Shown piece after piece: positions 34,707 through 44,662 of a DNA stretch of 64,000 bases. The first letter of the stretch is position 1. Each line of letters opens with the position of its first letter. Below the pieces are notes generated by a model that worked only from the letters and a program-made list of their open reading frames with translations, searched no databases and was not told the DNA's origin. The position numbers and the translations under genes are program-made. This DNA comes from Flavivirga jejuensis (GTDB lineage Bacteria > Bacteroidota > Bacteroidia > Flavobacteriales > Flavobacteriaceae): positions 372,001 to 436,000 of the forward strand of contig NZ_JAUOEL010000005.1 in the NCBI RefSeq assembly GCF_030540765.1, given 5' to 3'.

Positions 34707-35303
34707 TTAAAATGATTCTTCAAAATCAACATTAGTAGGCTTCGTTAATCGTATTGAGCCCTGATGTCCAGTATTTTTATGATCGTCACTGACTATTTCA
34801 AATTTAAAATCATCAATCAATACTTCTCCTGTTCCCGAAGTTAAAACACCGTATGCTATGTTGGTAGCTTCTTTAGGGACCTTAAGGATTATTTCATATT
34901 TAGTCCAGTCTGTTGTTCCTTTGATAGGTCTATTTTGCATGTTATCAAAGCCTAAACTTTTTTTCCCCACTCCGTCAATTCTCAGCCACATTCCTGCCCA
35001 TTTTTTTATGTTTTTAGATTTGATATAGCAAGTAAGTTTTACCTTTTTATCTAAAAACTTTCCAGGCTCAAAATTTTGCATAATCGTACCAAATCCATTT
35101 ATTTCAGAATCAATAGATTTCATAAAAGCAACATTGGTACCTCTTTCTTTGTTTTTTACTACTCCGATTTCATACGAATCTGGTTTGCTTCCTGCTAAAA
35201 GCCAACCTTTGATGGTTTGTTCTTTAATTCCTGTAAAAGACAGTAAGGTTAAGCCTAGTATTATACTAGTTGTTAGAAATGATTTTGATATTATTTTCTT
35301 CAT
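34707..35303 (-). CDS. Exported protein with galactose-binding-like (jelly-roll) domain
   Basis: A 198-residue protein. The first ~26 residues are hydrophobic and probably a signal peptide or anchor (SKSFLTTSIILGLTLLSFTG). The body (GWLLAGSKPDSYEIGVVKNK, GFGTIMQNFEPGKFLDKKV, LTCYIKSKNIKKWAGMWLRI, GVLTSGTGEVLIDDFKFEIV) is a beta-sandwich of the carbohydrate-binding type that I recall from proteins linked to AraC-like regulators and TPR proteins. It may bind a sugar or peptide ligand. It leads an operon with an ECF sigma and anti-sigma factor, so it could act as an input or as a target. Confidence 0.65.
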   Translation of the reverse strand: MKKIISKSFLTTSIILGLTLLSFTGIKEQTIKGWLLAGSKPDSYEIGVVKNKERGTNVAFMKSIDSEINGFGTIMQNFEPGKFLDKKVKLTCYIKSKNIKKWAGMWLRIDGVGKKSLGFDNMQNRPIKGTTDWTKYEIILKVPKEATNIAYGVLTSGTGEVLIDDFKFEIVSDDHKNTGHQGSIRLTKPTNVDFEESF

Positions 35304-35333
35304 TTTTAAAATGTTTAATGATTGTTTATTATA

Positions 35334-35361
35334 GTATACACTTCATTTTATAAAAGGTTCA
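35334..35361 (-). promoter_or_regulatory. ECF sigma-type promoter candidate
   Basis: On the minus strand TGAACC (35361-35356), a 16-base spacer and GTATAC (35339-35334) precede the jelly-roll protein gene by 30 bases. This has the -35 GAAC-type, N16, -10 architecture of ECF-dependent promoters, and no TAnnTTTG element is near. Autoregulation by the sigma factor encoded in the same operon is inferred. Confidence 0.5.
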
Positions 35362-35412
35362 AAAAAAAACATTTTTTTACTAAAAGAAACTTAGTTTCTA
35401 GAAGAGACGACA

Positions 35413-37764
35413 TTATTCAGAAATTGTAATCTTTCGTTTTGCATCATTGCCAAATTCATCCACTACAGTAATCGTATGGTCTCCTTGTGTAGGTATGATT
35501 CCCATATCATGAATATCTTTAGTGCTTCCAATAAAAGTATTATCAAGATACCAAAATAAGGTGCTTTCGGGTTTGGAGTGCGCTATTTTTAAAACAAGAT
35601 CATTGGTTTTACCGTCAAAATTTTTCGGTAAAAAAATGGCGTTGTTTTCTTTGGGATAGATAAATGCCATCGAAATGGTTTGCTGTCCTAAACAGTCGCT
35701 TCTAAACTTAGGAAGTGGTTTATAAAAAGGATTTTTAGTTTTGTAATAATAAGCCATTAAAGGCGGCAGTACAAACCAGGATTTGTGGGTTATATTACTT
35801 AAATCCTCGCAAGAGGAATTCACTTGAAACGATTCATTGCGATCCACATGGATTAATACGTGATAGGGGCATGATCCTGTTTTTAAACCACTTACTTGAA
35901 CAAATTTTTGTTCAATAGTATTGCAATTTTGAGAGGCCCTATATCCGCTTTGTTTACAAATGTCTATCTCTTGCATTTCGTCAAAGGGTATTGGAAACCA
36001 GTCGCTATTTGGTAATATGTCAAACACATCAAACAGAATAGGAGCTGCTGTTTGCACACCAACTAAACCAGGTCGTCCTTCCCCATCCGCATTGCCAACC
36101 CAAACCCCAACAACATAATCTTTAGTAGTGCCAATAGCCCAAGCATCTCGAAATCCAAAACTGGTGCCTGTTTTCCATGCGATTTCTTTAGAGCTATCAA
36201 AAAACGCCCAGCTTTCATCGCTTTCTGGTCTGTTTACTTCTTTTAAACTTTCATAAGTTAAATAAATAGAAGCTGCATCAAAAAGTGTTTTGTCATTAGT
36301 TTTATTGCCAAAATCGATTTTATCAGATGCAAAGAAAGTGGGTTCGCAAAACTCATTTGAAAAGTACTCGCCAGAAGTTTCAGAAAAATGATTTAAAGTG
36401 GAAGAGAGTGCCGCATAGCTTTTACATAAATCCCACAGATTACTTTCAGCTCCTCCTAAAATAAGTGATAATCCATAATGATTTGCATTGTATTTTAAAT
36501 CTTTTAATTGTAATGCTTTTAAATAATGATGAAATCGATCTAAGCCAAATTCTTGAAGCATTCTTACAGCAGGAACGTTTAGTGATCGAGATAAGGCTCT
36601 GCTTGCATGCACTGCCCCGTCATAGGATTTATTATAGTTTTCTGGGTTGTAACTACCAAATTGTGTAGGTACATCGGCTACCAATGTATTAGGTAATAAA
36701 TCTCCAGCATCTAACATTGCAGCGTATAAAAAAGGTTTTAAAATACTCCCTGTACTTCTTGGTTTATCAATAATATCAACATCTTTTTGATGTGCTTTAT
36801 CTGTTGGGGTATTGCCTATATAAGCCAAAACCTGCCTGGTTTTTACATCTAAAACCAATACCGAAGCATTGTGAATTTCATTCTGACTTAATTGACTGTA
36901 GTGAGTTTTTATAATATAATTTATACGTTGCTGGAGTTTTGTATCAATGGTTGTCTTTATTCGTTTTCCGTAATGGGTTTGAGCTACTCTTTGTAATAAA
37001 TGAGGAGCTATTTGTGGCAGGGGATAAGGTTTTTGAGGCAAGCCTTCGGCAATAGATAGTTGATAGGTTAATGAATCTATAATATTATTTTCTAAGAGTT
37101 TTTTTAAAAGACGATCACGTTTTTTTAATAATCGTTCCTGGTTTTTTCCTGGATAAATTAAACTAGGAGCATTAGGCAAAACAGCGAGTGTAGCGCTTTC
37201 TGCCCAAGATAATTGGTTGGCGTCTCTGTTAAAATAACGCCATGAAGCAGCATCTAACCCAACAACGTTTCCCCCAAAAGGCGCATGACTACTATAATAG
37301 GATAGTATTTCGTTTTTCGACTCACGACATTCTAATCGGGTTGCAAGAATAATTTCTTTAATTTTTTCGAAGTAAGTTCTGGATCGACCCTTTCTAGATA
37401 ACCGAATGACTTGTTGGGTAATGGTACTTCCACCTCGTTTTACTGCACCAGATTTTGCATTATCTCTTAAGGCTTTGAAGATCGATATGGGATTAAAACC
37501 AGGGTGTTTATAAAAATATTCATCTTCGAATTGAATGATGCATGTTTTAAATTTTTCTGGAATACTATCGTTTTTAGGAAATCGCCATTGACCATCTTTG
37601 GCAATTTGAGCTCCCAATAGTTTATTATTTGAACTTGTAATAACTGTTGTTGTTGGATCTTTAAAAAGTTGTTTTGGTAAACAGAAATAATAAGCAATCA
37701 ATAATACCGCTAGTGTTAGCGATTTAATTTTATGATGCTTTATGTAGGTTGTTATTTTATGCAT
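35413..37764 (-). CDS. pbpC: Penicillin-binding protein 1C
   Basis: A 783-residue bifunctional peptidoglycan synthase. One membrane helix spans about residues 14-30. The GT51 glycosyltransferase domain has the catalytic glutamate in FEDEYFYKHPG (Glu80 or Glu82) and RGGSTITQQVIRL. The transpeptidase domain has SILK (around residue 335), SLN (SRSLNVPAVRM) and KTGTS (around 534). The C-terminal PBP1C domain (DHTITVVDEFGNDAK) is present. In many bacteria pbpC is adjacent to an alpha-2-macroglobulin gene; here that partner lies at 38918-44470, beyond a DUF2071 gene. Confidence 0.93.
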   Translation of the reverse strand: MHKITTYIKHHKIKSLTLAVLLIAYYFCLPKQLFKDPTTTVITSSNNKLLGAQIAKDGQWRFPKNDSIPEKFKTCIIQFEDEYFYKHPGFNPISIFKALRDNAKSGAVKRGGSTITQQVIRLSRKGRSRTYFEKIKEIILATRLECRESKNEILSYYSSHAPFGGNVVGLDAASWRYFNRDANQLSWAESATLAVLPNAPSLIYPGKNQERLLKKRDRLLKKLLENNIIDSLTYQLSIAEGLPQKPYPLPQIAPHLLQRVAQTHYGKRIKTTIDTKLQQRINYIIKTHYSQLSQNEIHNASVLVLDVKTRQVLAYIGNTPTDKAHQKDVDIIDKPRSTGSILKPFLYAAMLDAGDLLPNTLVADVPTQFGSYNPENYNKSYDGAVHASRALSRSLNVPAVRMLQEFGLDRFHHYLKALQLKDLKYNANHYGLSLILGGAESNLWDLCKSYAALSSTLNHFSETSGEYFSNEFCEPTFFASDKIDFGNKTNDKTLFDAASIYLTYESLKEVNRPESDESWAFFDSSKEIAWKTGTSFGFRDAWAIGTTKDYVVGVWVGNADGEGRPGLVGVQTAAPILFDVFDILPNSDWFPIPFDEMQEIDICKQSGYRASQNCNTIEQKFVQVSGLKTGSCPYHVLIHVDRNESFQVNSSCEDLSNITHKSWFVLPPLMAYYYKTKNPFYKPLPKFRSDCLGQQTISMAFIYPKENNAIFLPKNFDGKTNDLVLKIAHSKPESTLFWYLDNTFIGSTKDIHDMGIIPTQGDHTITVVDEFGNDAKRKITISE

Positions 37765-37774
37765 TTACCTTTTC

Positions 37775-37846
37775 TGTGTTTTGCCCCTTCCGTCTCTGAT
37801 TTCTTTAATGAAATCAAATCCACCTTCCCTTTTAAGGGAAGGAGTT
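37775..37846. repeat. Dispersed repeat family 2, left copy
   Basis: About 72 bases with two hairpins, GATTTC-ttaat-GAAATC and CCTTCCC-tttt-AAGGGAAGG. A closely similar sequence in the same orientation occurs at 38819-38893. The two copies flank the DUF2071 gene. Confidence 0.7.
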
Positions 37847-37900
37847 GTATTTCTAACTTCAATTTTAATTTTAGTTCGATTAATTAATTTTTATTCAATT

Positions 37901-37949
37901 CTCCTCCTTTTAAAGGAGGAGTGGCTTCAGATTTCTCAAAAATCTGAAG
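37901..37949. repeat. Paired palindromes following repeat family 2
   Basis: Two perfect hairpins in a row: CTCCTCCTTTT / AAAGGAGGAG (37901-37921) and CTTCAGATTT / AAATCTGAAG (37925-37949). A nearby GACGAGGTGG (37950-37959) is complementary to CCACCT in the left repeat copy at 37821-37826, so the whole 37775-37960 block could form one composite structured element. Not coding. Confidence 0.65.
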
Positions 37950-37976
37950 ACGAGGTGGTCTTTTCATGTTTTTTAA

Positions 37977-38708
37977 TTAAAAGTCACTTATTGGTCGTTT
38001 CCTTTTATCCCATGTTAACACTTGCACACCGCTAGAGTAATGTATTTTATTAGGTTGATTATTTATTAAATGGCTAAATCTAGGATAGTTTAAATTTAGT
38101 TTGTTGACGCTAATAGATTGCATGGGCCATTCTATATGATGTACATCGTATTCAATAATATGATTTTTATAGTCTTGAAAAACGGCATAGCGTTCGGTTA
38201 GCCATAAATCGGTTTCGTCTTTTTCAATATGAGTATTCTCTGTGCTGTATTCAATATTAAAAGAATCATTAAATATCTTGTTTTTTGATATATAGCTAGT
38301 ATCATCTCTATTCATTCTTGAATACTGATATGGGAATTTAGAGACAGTTTTTAAAACCTTGCAAGAGGATTGTTTGCTGCCTTCCATACTTAAAAAGTAA
38401 ACACTTGGTTTGTTATTACATGTAATATAAACTCTAATATTTATCTCATGAAAATCTGAAATATAAGGCACTTTAGGAAGGTTTCTAATACCAATATTAT
38501 TCATGTCGAAAGCCACGAGGCTCACCCACGTTTTTCCGTTAATAATATCTAGATTTATGCCTTTTGGAAGGAAAGGGCTGACTAGTTCAGGGGCTACTTC
38601 CCAATGTAGAAATACCGCTTTATTCCATTCCTGGTAGAATTTCCAAGAATGGTTAGGATATTTAAACGACCTATGTGAATTGTGCTTTAGTATTTCTGAT
38701 GATTCCAT
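37977..38708 (-). CDS. DUF2071 (YqjF-like) family protein
   Basis: A 243-residue protein with the DUF2071 pattern: KFYQEWNKAVFLHWEVAPEL, FLPKGINLDIINGKTWVSLV, FHEINIRVYIT and VYFLSMEGSKQSSCKVLK. Proteins of this family have a split beta-barrel-like fold and no firm function. There is no signal peptide. It lies between pbpC and the alpha-2-macroglobulin gene, and is bounded by direct repeats, so it looks like a cassette inserted into an ancestral pair. Confidence 0.85.
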   Translation of the reverse strand: MESSEILKHNSHRSFKYPNHSWKFYQEWNKAVFLHWEVAPELVSPFLPKGINLDIINGKTWVSLVAFDMNNIGIRNLPKVPYISDFHEINIRVYITCNNKPSVYFLSMEGSKQSSCKVLKTVSKFPYQYSRMNRDDTSYISKNKIFNDSFNIEYSTENTHIEKDETDLWLTERYAVFQDYKNHIIEYDVHHIEWPMQSISVNKLNLNYPRFSHLINNQPNKIHYSSGVQVLTWDKRKRPISDF

Positions 38709-38818
38709 GATTCAAAATCTTATTTTTACTAATATAGCTTATTGATAATATATTTAAAACCCAAGTTATTAAAAGGCGTTTTTTGCTTGAATTTCTGGTA
38801 AATGATAGGTTTTGAGTT

Positions 38819-38893
38819 TGTGTATAGCCCCTTCTGTCTTTGATTTCTTTTATTGAAATCAAATCCACCTTCCCTAAAACAAGGGAAGGAGTT
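38819..38893. repeat. Dispersed repeat family 2, right copy
   Basis: About 75 bases, similar to 37775-37846 (TGTGT..GCCCCTTC, GATTTCTTT, TGAAATCAAATCCACCTTCCC, AAGGGAAGGAG), with differences mainly in the hairpin loops. Same orientation as the left copy. Confidence 0.7.
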
Positions 38894-38917
38894 TTTAGCT
38901 AGTTTTAATACCTTTTA

Positions 38918-41900
38918 TTACTTGCCAACAGTAACCCATTTTCCTTTTGTCCTCACTAAATACTCATTATCATACATGGCTTCTGCTTGAACTCCAGGTA
39001 AATAGTAAGTACCCAAATAGGATGCGTTTAGCATAACATTAAAGGTTTTGGTACTCTGTTGTCTTCCTTTTCGTTGTAAATCGAAATAGAAATTAACACG
39101 ATCATCTCTAATGTCTGTGAATCTGGCTTGGCTGGTTGTAGTATTTCCAAAATCGGTAAAACGTGTATTTACAATTTCCCAACCCGATGGAAATATTTGC
39201 GTTAATGCCACATCGTTAATAGCTTCATTTTTAAGATTACTAACTTTTACAGTTGCCACAAAGTCTTGTCCTTGTTGTAGCTCGGTGATGTTAATTCTAT
39301 TTCCTTTTAAATCTTTATATGAATAGGTTACACTCAAACCACGTTGTTCTGCTAATTCTTGACCTAATGGTAATTTTCCAGAATTTAAAACACGCACATA
39401 AACGATGTTATCTTTATTATTCGTGAAAGATAAAGCGTTTTCTCCATCAATAACCTTTAATTCACGTTGTGCAATCGCACTTTTAGAATTTATGGTTGCT
39501 GTTTTTCCATTTACGGTATAGTTTACGTTAAGAGCTTTTCCGCCATTGGCGTTTACCATTTTTGCAATAGCTAATAAACTATAAGCAGTCGTTTGCGTAC
39601 TCATCCAGCGATTACTTGATAAGTCTTTAGCAATATATTGAGATAATTCGCGTCTTTGTGGGTTTTTAGTAAGCACCATTGTTTCTAATGCCATCGCACG
39701 ATTCCTGTCTACCGAACCATAAGTATAATAGTTATAGCGAATGGGTTTAAAATTAATATTTGCTAATTTCGAAATAGACTCACTGGCTTCTTTTTGTCCT
39801 GCCAAGGCATAAGCTGCCGCTAATCGCCATTTGGCTTCGTTTGATATATCACTAAATTCACGTAGTCTATTCATAGCTGCTAAATCTGCTTGTCCAGCTA
39901 AGGCTAGCGTATACAGTCTATAAGCTTGCGCTAAATCAGAATTATACGATTTGTAACTTGGTCTCCAATTTCTTGCTGCTTGTTGTTGGTATTTAATCCA
40001 ATTGCTTTTAAATGTAAGAGGTAAAACAAAACCTTTCTTTTCGGCTTCTAGCATGAAATGACCAGCATAACTGGAGCCCCAGTCGTTGGTGTTATTTTCA
40101 CCCATCCAATAGCTTAAACCTCCATTTGGTCTTTGAAAATGACCTAAACGTTTGATGCCGTTCTCAATATTATTCTTAATACGTTGCTTTTTATCGTGTG
40201 TTAAATCGAAAATATCGTTTAAAAACAACTGCGGAAATACGCTTGATGTTGTTTGTTCCACGCATCCATGTGGGTACTGAATTAAGTATTGCAATCTGCG
40301 TGAGAAATCCATTGGAGGCATTGTTGAAAATTCCAGAGTTGCTGAATTTGTTCCGTAAACTCCAAATGTTGAGAATGCAATAGACGCTGATGCTTTTGCT
40401 TCTAAAATCTGATCTATTGGTTTTGATGTAATAGGATTTGGATTAATAACATCAAGTTCTACTTTATAAGTTGATTTTTCACCGTTTCCAGTGGCAATAA
40501 CCTCTACAGTATTAATACCTTTAGCTTTACTAACATCCAATTCAAAGTACGTCATTTGCTCATCTGGTTTAGGAAAACTAAGTGTCTTTGATTTGTTTCC
40601 AACAATGGAAATACCATGACTAAGTTTTAAGCTAATTTTTACATTCTTAACTTTAGACTCCATAGCAAAAACAGTTACTGGGAGTGTTACTTTTTCTCCA
40701 GGGCTTAATTTCCGCGGAAGCGATGCTAATACCATTAAAGGTTTTTTCACTTCTACAGACTTATCTGTACTTCCATAAGCTTCGGTGGTATTATTTCCAG
40801 CAACCACCATCGTTCTTACGGCACCAATGTAATTTGGCATTTTTATTTTATGCGTTTTACTATCACCAGCATCTAAAGTGAATGGACCTAAATAAGTAAC
40901 CACAGGTTTAAAGCGGTTTGCTTTTTTGTTTTTTCCACCAGCAGCACTGCCATCACCACCTATGGCAAAAACTTGATCTATACTACCAGAATAAGCACCA
41001 ATAACGTCATCAAAAACATCCCAGGTTTTTACGCCTAAAGCTTCACGAGCATAAAAAGAATTCCATGCATTTGGTGTTTTAAAACGTGTTAAATCTAACA
41101 AACCTTCTTCTACCATAGCGATGGTATAAGTCATGGCTTTTTTGTTTTTTTCTGAAACGGTTACTTTAAATTCTTGCTCGGGACGTAAGGTATTGGGCAT
41201 TTTTAATTCAGGTTCTAGTTTGGTATTCGGATCCTCTACCATCATAGGAATGACTCCAAACAAACGAATTGGTAAATCGTTAGCAGAAATAGCATGTGGT
41301 TGTAATAGTGAAATATTGATAAATACATTAGGTGCCATTTCAGAAGTAACAGGAATGTCAACTACGGTTTCCCCTGGTGCTGTTTTTACCCATTTATAAT
41401 CTAATACTTCTGTGCCGTTTTCAATACTTACCAATGCACGACCTTCACTGCCCGATTGAAAAGTTACTTTAGCTGTTTCGCCTACATTATAGGTTTCTTT
41501 ATCTGCTGAGAAAACAAGCATTTTTGCAGCACCTTTATCACTAGAAGATGAGTTTTGCCACCAGTTTTTATAAAAATAGGCAGTTCTTCCTGTGGCATGA
41601 CCACTTACAGGGTCTGTGATTCTTATTAGGTAGCGTCCGCGTTCGCCATCTGGAATCTTTATGTTTAGTGTTGCTTTTCCGTTAGCATCGGTATTTATTT
41701 TAGAGTTTAAATAAGGTCTGTGGTAGTTGCTGGAAACATAACTTGATAGATTATCGTAAGACGAATTCCACCACCAACGCCATTCAATTTTATAGACTTT
41801 AACCTCTAGGTTGTTTCGTTTTATAGGCCTGCCTTTTGGGTCTACCACCACTACATCAAAGCTTTGGTTTTCATCTGTAAAATAAGAACCATAGGCATTT

Positions 41901-44470
41901 CCTTTAGGAGAACGTAAACCAACAAAAGACTTGTAAGGTGCATACTGTTTTGTGAAGGCATCTAATGAGAAATCACCACCATTTTCGAAAGCACGTACTA
42001 AAAACTGAACATTTAACATGCCAGGAGCATTTTTACCAACTGCAATTTTATTAGTGATTTTAGCGATGCCTTCCTCGTTTACTTTCCCCTTAAAAATATT
42101 AATTTCTTCAGTATTAAATTTACGTGTGGGGTCGTTAAACGTATATTTCTTATAATTCTTAAAGCTAGTATAAGAGGTGCTGAATTTTGCTTTTATTTCG
42201 GCATTTAAGTTTTTTCCTGGAGCACCATGAAGCCATTTTACTTCTAAATCTCCTTTTAAAGGAGCTGTACTTGTAAGAATATCGTTTTCAAAATCAATTT
42301 TAATTTTTAATCGGTTAGGTTTTACCGTTTCAATTTTTAAGCCTTTTTGAAATACTGCCCCACCAACAGAAACTTTAGCATTATAGCTTCCTGTTTTATC
42401 TTCTGAAGATGTTGGAACTGTGAATTTGAAAAAGTTATCAATATTATCTGTAGTAACTTTTTTATAAACTAATTTTCCATTAGGATCTGTAATTTCTAGT
42501 TTAACAGGATGCTTTTTAGGAAGGTTATTAGCTTGGTCGTTTAACATGAATGCTAAGTGTAATGTGTCTCCAGGTCGCCAAACACCACGTTCACCATAAA
42601 TATATCCTTTAAGTCCGCGTTGTAATCTATTTCCAGAAACATCAAATTTACTTAGTGATAATGAATTGCCATGATGAAGTTTTATGTAGCTAACGTTATT
42701 TCCTTTAGAAACAATAGCAAATGATGCATGTTTTTCAGCATCAATGGTTACTAAACCTTCATTATCTGTAGTTGTTTCTTCTAATTTTTGTTGTTGAAAA
42801 TTATAAAGTGTTACCGTTGCATTTGCCTCTGGGTTGGTGTTTAAAATATTAGTAACTGCAAAGTAATATGAGTTATTAGTTCCTTGTTTTGCAATGACTC
42901 CCAAATTTGAAGCAATTAGGTTTTGAGATACAATACGGTTTTCACTATAATAGGCATCATGACAAGGGTTTTCTCGTTCACGCCAGTTATACGAGTAGTT
43001 TCGGTATCTGTAGTTTAGATTATTCCAATAGGCCTCCTCTTTTAATTCTTCATCTTCAATCGTTTCGTTGCTGTAATCGTCTTCATAATATTCATCACTA
43101 TCTTCATTAGTATTCACTTTTACAACAGCATCGCAATCATACAATGAATGGTTTTTGTTAAAGCTAACTTCTACACGATAAATAGCACCTGGATCGGCTT
43201 TAAAAAACTTTGATAAATCAATGCTGTACGCTTTCCATTTTCCTGTGTTTTCAGTTTCTGAGACTAATGGAATTGTTTTTTTTGCAATCCGACGTCCCAC
43301 TTTTCTAATTTCATGGCTGTTATTACTATTCATGTTATTGTCTTGCAAAAATTGAAGAATATTATCTTCGAAAATTTTAATAACTCTAACATCAACAGCA
43401 CTCAAGTTAACGGCTTCGAAATTGAATTTTAATGCTTCTGAATTTGGTAAAATACTACCATTACTAATTAAACGTACTTGTGGTTTTAATGCTTCAAAAG
43501 CAATAATTTCAGAAAAAGGTTTTTTAAGTTTTAAACCATCTATATTTTTAATGCCTTGAAAGACATTAACATTAATATTACCTACCAATTTAGTATCTGG
43601 GTATACTTTTAGTACATTGCCATCAACTACATATTTTGGTTTCTTTACGTTTTGAAGTGTTATTAAGCCATCAAAGTTTTGTTGTTTTTTTAGGGGATCT
43701 GAGAAATTAATCAATAGATGCTGTTCTGGTGATTGAATAACATCTGTTTTGGTAATTGTAAAGTTATTTATTCCAGGAATAATTATTTCGTTTTCCCCTT
43801 CGTTAGCGGCATCAATGGACTTTCCATCCCAAGAAACAAGAATATGACTATCATCAATTAAACGATTAATACTATCTATTTTAAAATCGAAAATGTTGCT
43901 TTTTTCATTAGCTTCATTAAAGACAATATTTAAGTTGTTTCCGTTTTGAGAGGCTTTCACTAATTGCTCGGCCTTTTCTAAAGAAATGATATCTGCTGAT
44001 TTAATAACGCCCTCTAAATACTGCCATTTTTTACTATAAGATTGAAGATTATTGGTTGTAATATTAAAGCTAGGGGGTATGGTTTTAAACTGAAAAGTAT
44101 AGGTGTTAAAATCTTTAGGAAGGTCTTTATAAATTTCAGATAGCTTCACTGTAACAGCGTATTCTGTAGATGATTGAAGTGGTTCATCTGGAGTAAACAA
44201 TAAAGCATGCTTATTGGCTACTACTAACTTTCCTTGCACATGTGGGCTTATAGAAACGATACGATCTGTAATTTCCTGACCCATTTCCCAGCCTTCAACA
44301 TCTTCGGTTAAATTTATTTCAATGGGACTCATCACCGATGTTAAACCAGATGAGGTATAACTTATGTAATCTTTAAATTTAAAAAGGTTATCAGTTTCAA
44401 CGACTTTCTTTTTACAGGATGTTGCTAAAACAATAAGTACTACAAAAGTGAATAATTTTTTTAATAGCAT
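38918..44470 (-). CDS. Bacterial alpha-2-macroglobulin lipoprotein with thioester
   Basis: An 1850-residue envelope protease-trap protein, lipidated (VLIVLATSC, Cys19). The N-terminal part holds MG-type domains and a long acidic linker (SDEYYEDDYSNETIEDEE), then MG2 with GYIYGERGVWRPGDTLHLAF. The bait/ANATO-like region is followed by a conserved A2M block (VVAGNNTTEAYGSTDKSV). The thioester motif HGCVEQTTSSVFPQ is intact, with the reactive Cys at about residue 1402, so it could covalently trap proteases. The helical thioester domain and receptor-binding domain complete it. It is the usual partner of PBP1C in defending peptidoglycan, but is separated from pbpC by a DUF2071 gene. Confidence 0.93.
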   Translation of the reverse strand: MLLKKLFTFVVLIVLATSCKKKVVETDNLFKFKDYISYTSSGLTSVMSPIEINLTEDVEGWEMGQEITDRIVSISPHVQGKLVVANKHALLFTPDEPLQSSTEYAVTVKLSEIYKDLPKDFNTYTFQFKTIPPSFNITTNNLQSYSKKWQYLEGVIKSADIISLEKAEQLVKASQNGNNLNIVFNEANEKSNIFDFKIDSINRLIDDSHILVSWDGKSIDAANEGENEIIIPGINNFTITKTDVIQSPEQHLLINFSDPLKKQQNFDGLITLQNVKKPKYVVDGNVLKVYPDTKLVGNINVNVFQGIKNIDGLKLKKPFSEIIAFEALKPQVRLISNGSILPNSEALKFNFEAVNLSAVDVRVIKIFEDNILQFLQDNNMNSNNSHEIRKVGRRIAKKTIPLVSETENTGKWKAYSIDLSKFFKADPGAIYRVEVSFNKNHSLYDCDAVVKVNTNEDSDEYYEDDYSNETIEDEELKEEAYWNNLNYRYRNYSYNWRERENPCHDAYYSENRIVSQNLIASNLGVIAKQGTNNSYYFAVTNILNTNPEANATVTLYNFQQQKLEETTTDNEGLVTIDAEKHASFAIVSKGNNVSYIKLHHGNSLSLSKFDVSGNRLQRGLKGYIYGERGVWRPGDTLHLAFMLNDQANNLPKKHPVKLEITDPNGKLVYKKVTTDNIDNFFKFTVPTSSEDKTGSYNAKVSVGGAVFQKGLKIETVKPNRLKIKIDFENDILTSTAPLKGDLEVKWLHGAPGKNLNAEIKAKFSTSYTSFKNYKKYTFNDPTRKFNTEEINIFKGKVNEEGIAKITNKIAVGKNAPGMLNVQFLVRAFENGGDFSLDAFTKQYAPYKSFVGLRSPKGNAYGSYFTDENQSFDVVVVDPKGRPIKRNNLEVKVYKIEWRWWWNSSYDNLSSYVSSNYHRPYLNSKINTDANGKATLNIKIPDGERGRYLIRITDPVSGHATGRTAYFYKNWWQNSSSSDKGAAKMLVFSADKETYNVGETAKVTFQSGSEGRALVSIENGTEVLDYKWVKTAPGETVVDIPVTSEMAPNVFINISLLQPHAISANDLPIRLFGVIPMMVEDPNTKLEPELKMPNTLRPEQEFKVTVSEKNKKAMTYTIAMVEEGLLDLTRFKTPNAWNSFYAREALGVKTWDVFDDVIGAYSGSIDQVFAIGGDGSAAGGKNKKANRFKPVVTYLGPFTLDAGDSKTHKIKMPNYIGAVRTMVVAGNNTTEAYGSTDKSVEVKKPLMVLASLPRKLSPGEKVTLPVTVFAMESKVKNVKISLKLSHGISIVGNKSKTLSFPKPDEQMTYFELDVSKAKGINTVEVIATGNGEKSTYKVELDVINPNPITSKPIDQILEAKASASIAFSTFGVYGTNSATLEFSTMPPMDFSRRLQYLIQYPHGCVEQTTSSVFPQLFLNDIFDLTHDKKQRIKNNIENGIKRLGHFQRPNGGLSYWMGENNTNDWGSSYAGHFMLEAEKKGFVLPLTFKSNWIKYQQQAARNWRPSYKSYNSDLAQAYRLYTLALAGQADLAAMNRLREFSDISNEAKWRLAAAYALAGQKEASESISKLANINFKPIRYNYYTYGSVDRNRAMALETMVLTKNPQRRELSQYIAKDLSSNRWMSTQTTAYSLLAIAKMVNANGGKALNVNYTVNGKTATINSKSAIAQRELKVIDGENALSFTNNKDNIVYVRVLNSGKLPLGQELAEQRGLSVTYSYKDLKGNRINITELQQGQDFVATVKVSNLKNEAINDVALTQIFPSGWEIVNTRFTDFGNTTTSQARFTDIRDDRVNFYFDLQRKGRQQSTKTFNVMLNASYLGTYYLPGVQAEAMYDNEYLVRTKGKWVTVGK

Positions 44471-44662
44471 AGGGTAGAGGTTTTTAGATGAAAAATGAAC
44501 TCAAAAAGAAAGTGTAGGTTGTTTCTTGTTAAACTAATTTACGTTCGAATTTTATTCTTTAGATTTTTGTTATATGTTAAATTAATTATAAGATTTTAAG
44601 TAGCTAAGTAAACCATAAAGTTAAATAAAACGTATATTTAAAAGCCTCAAATCACATAATTC

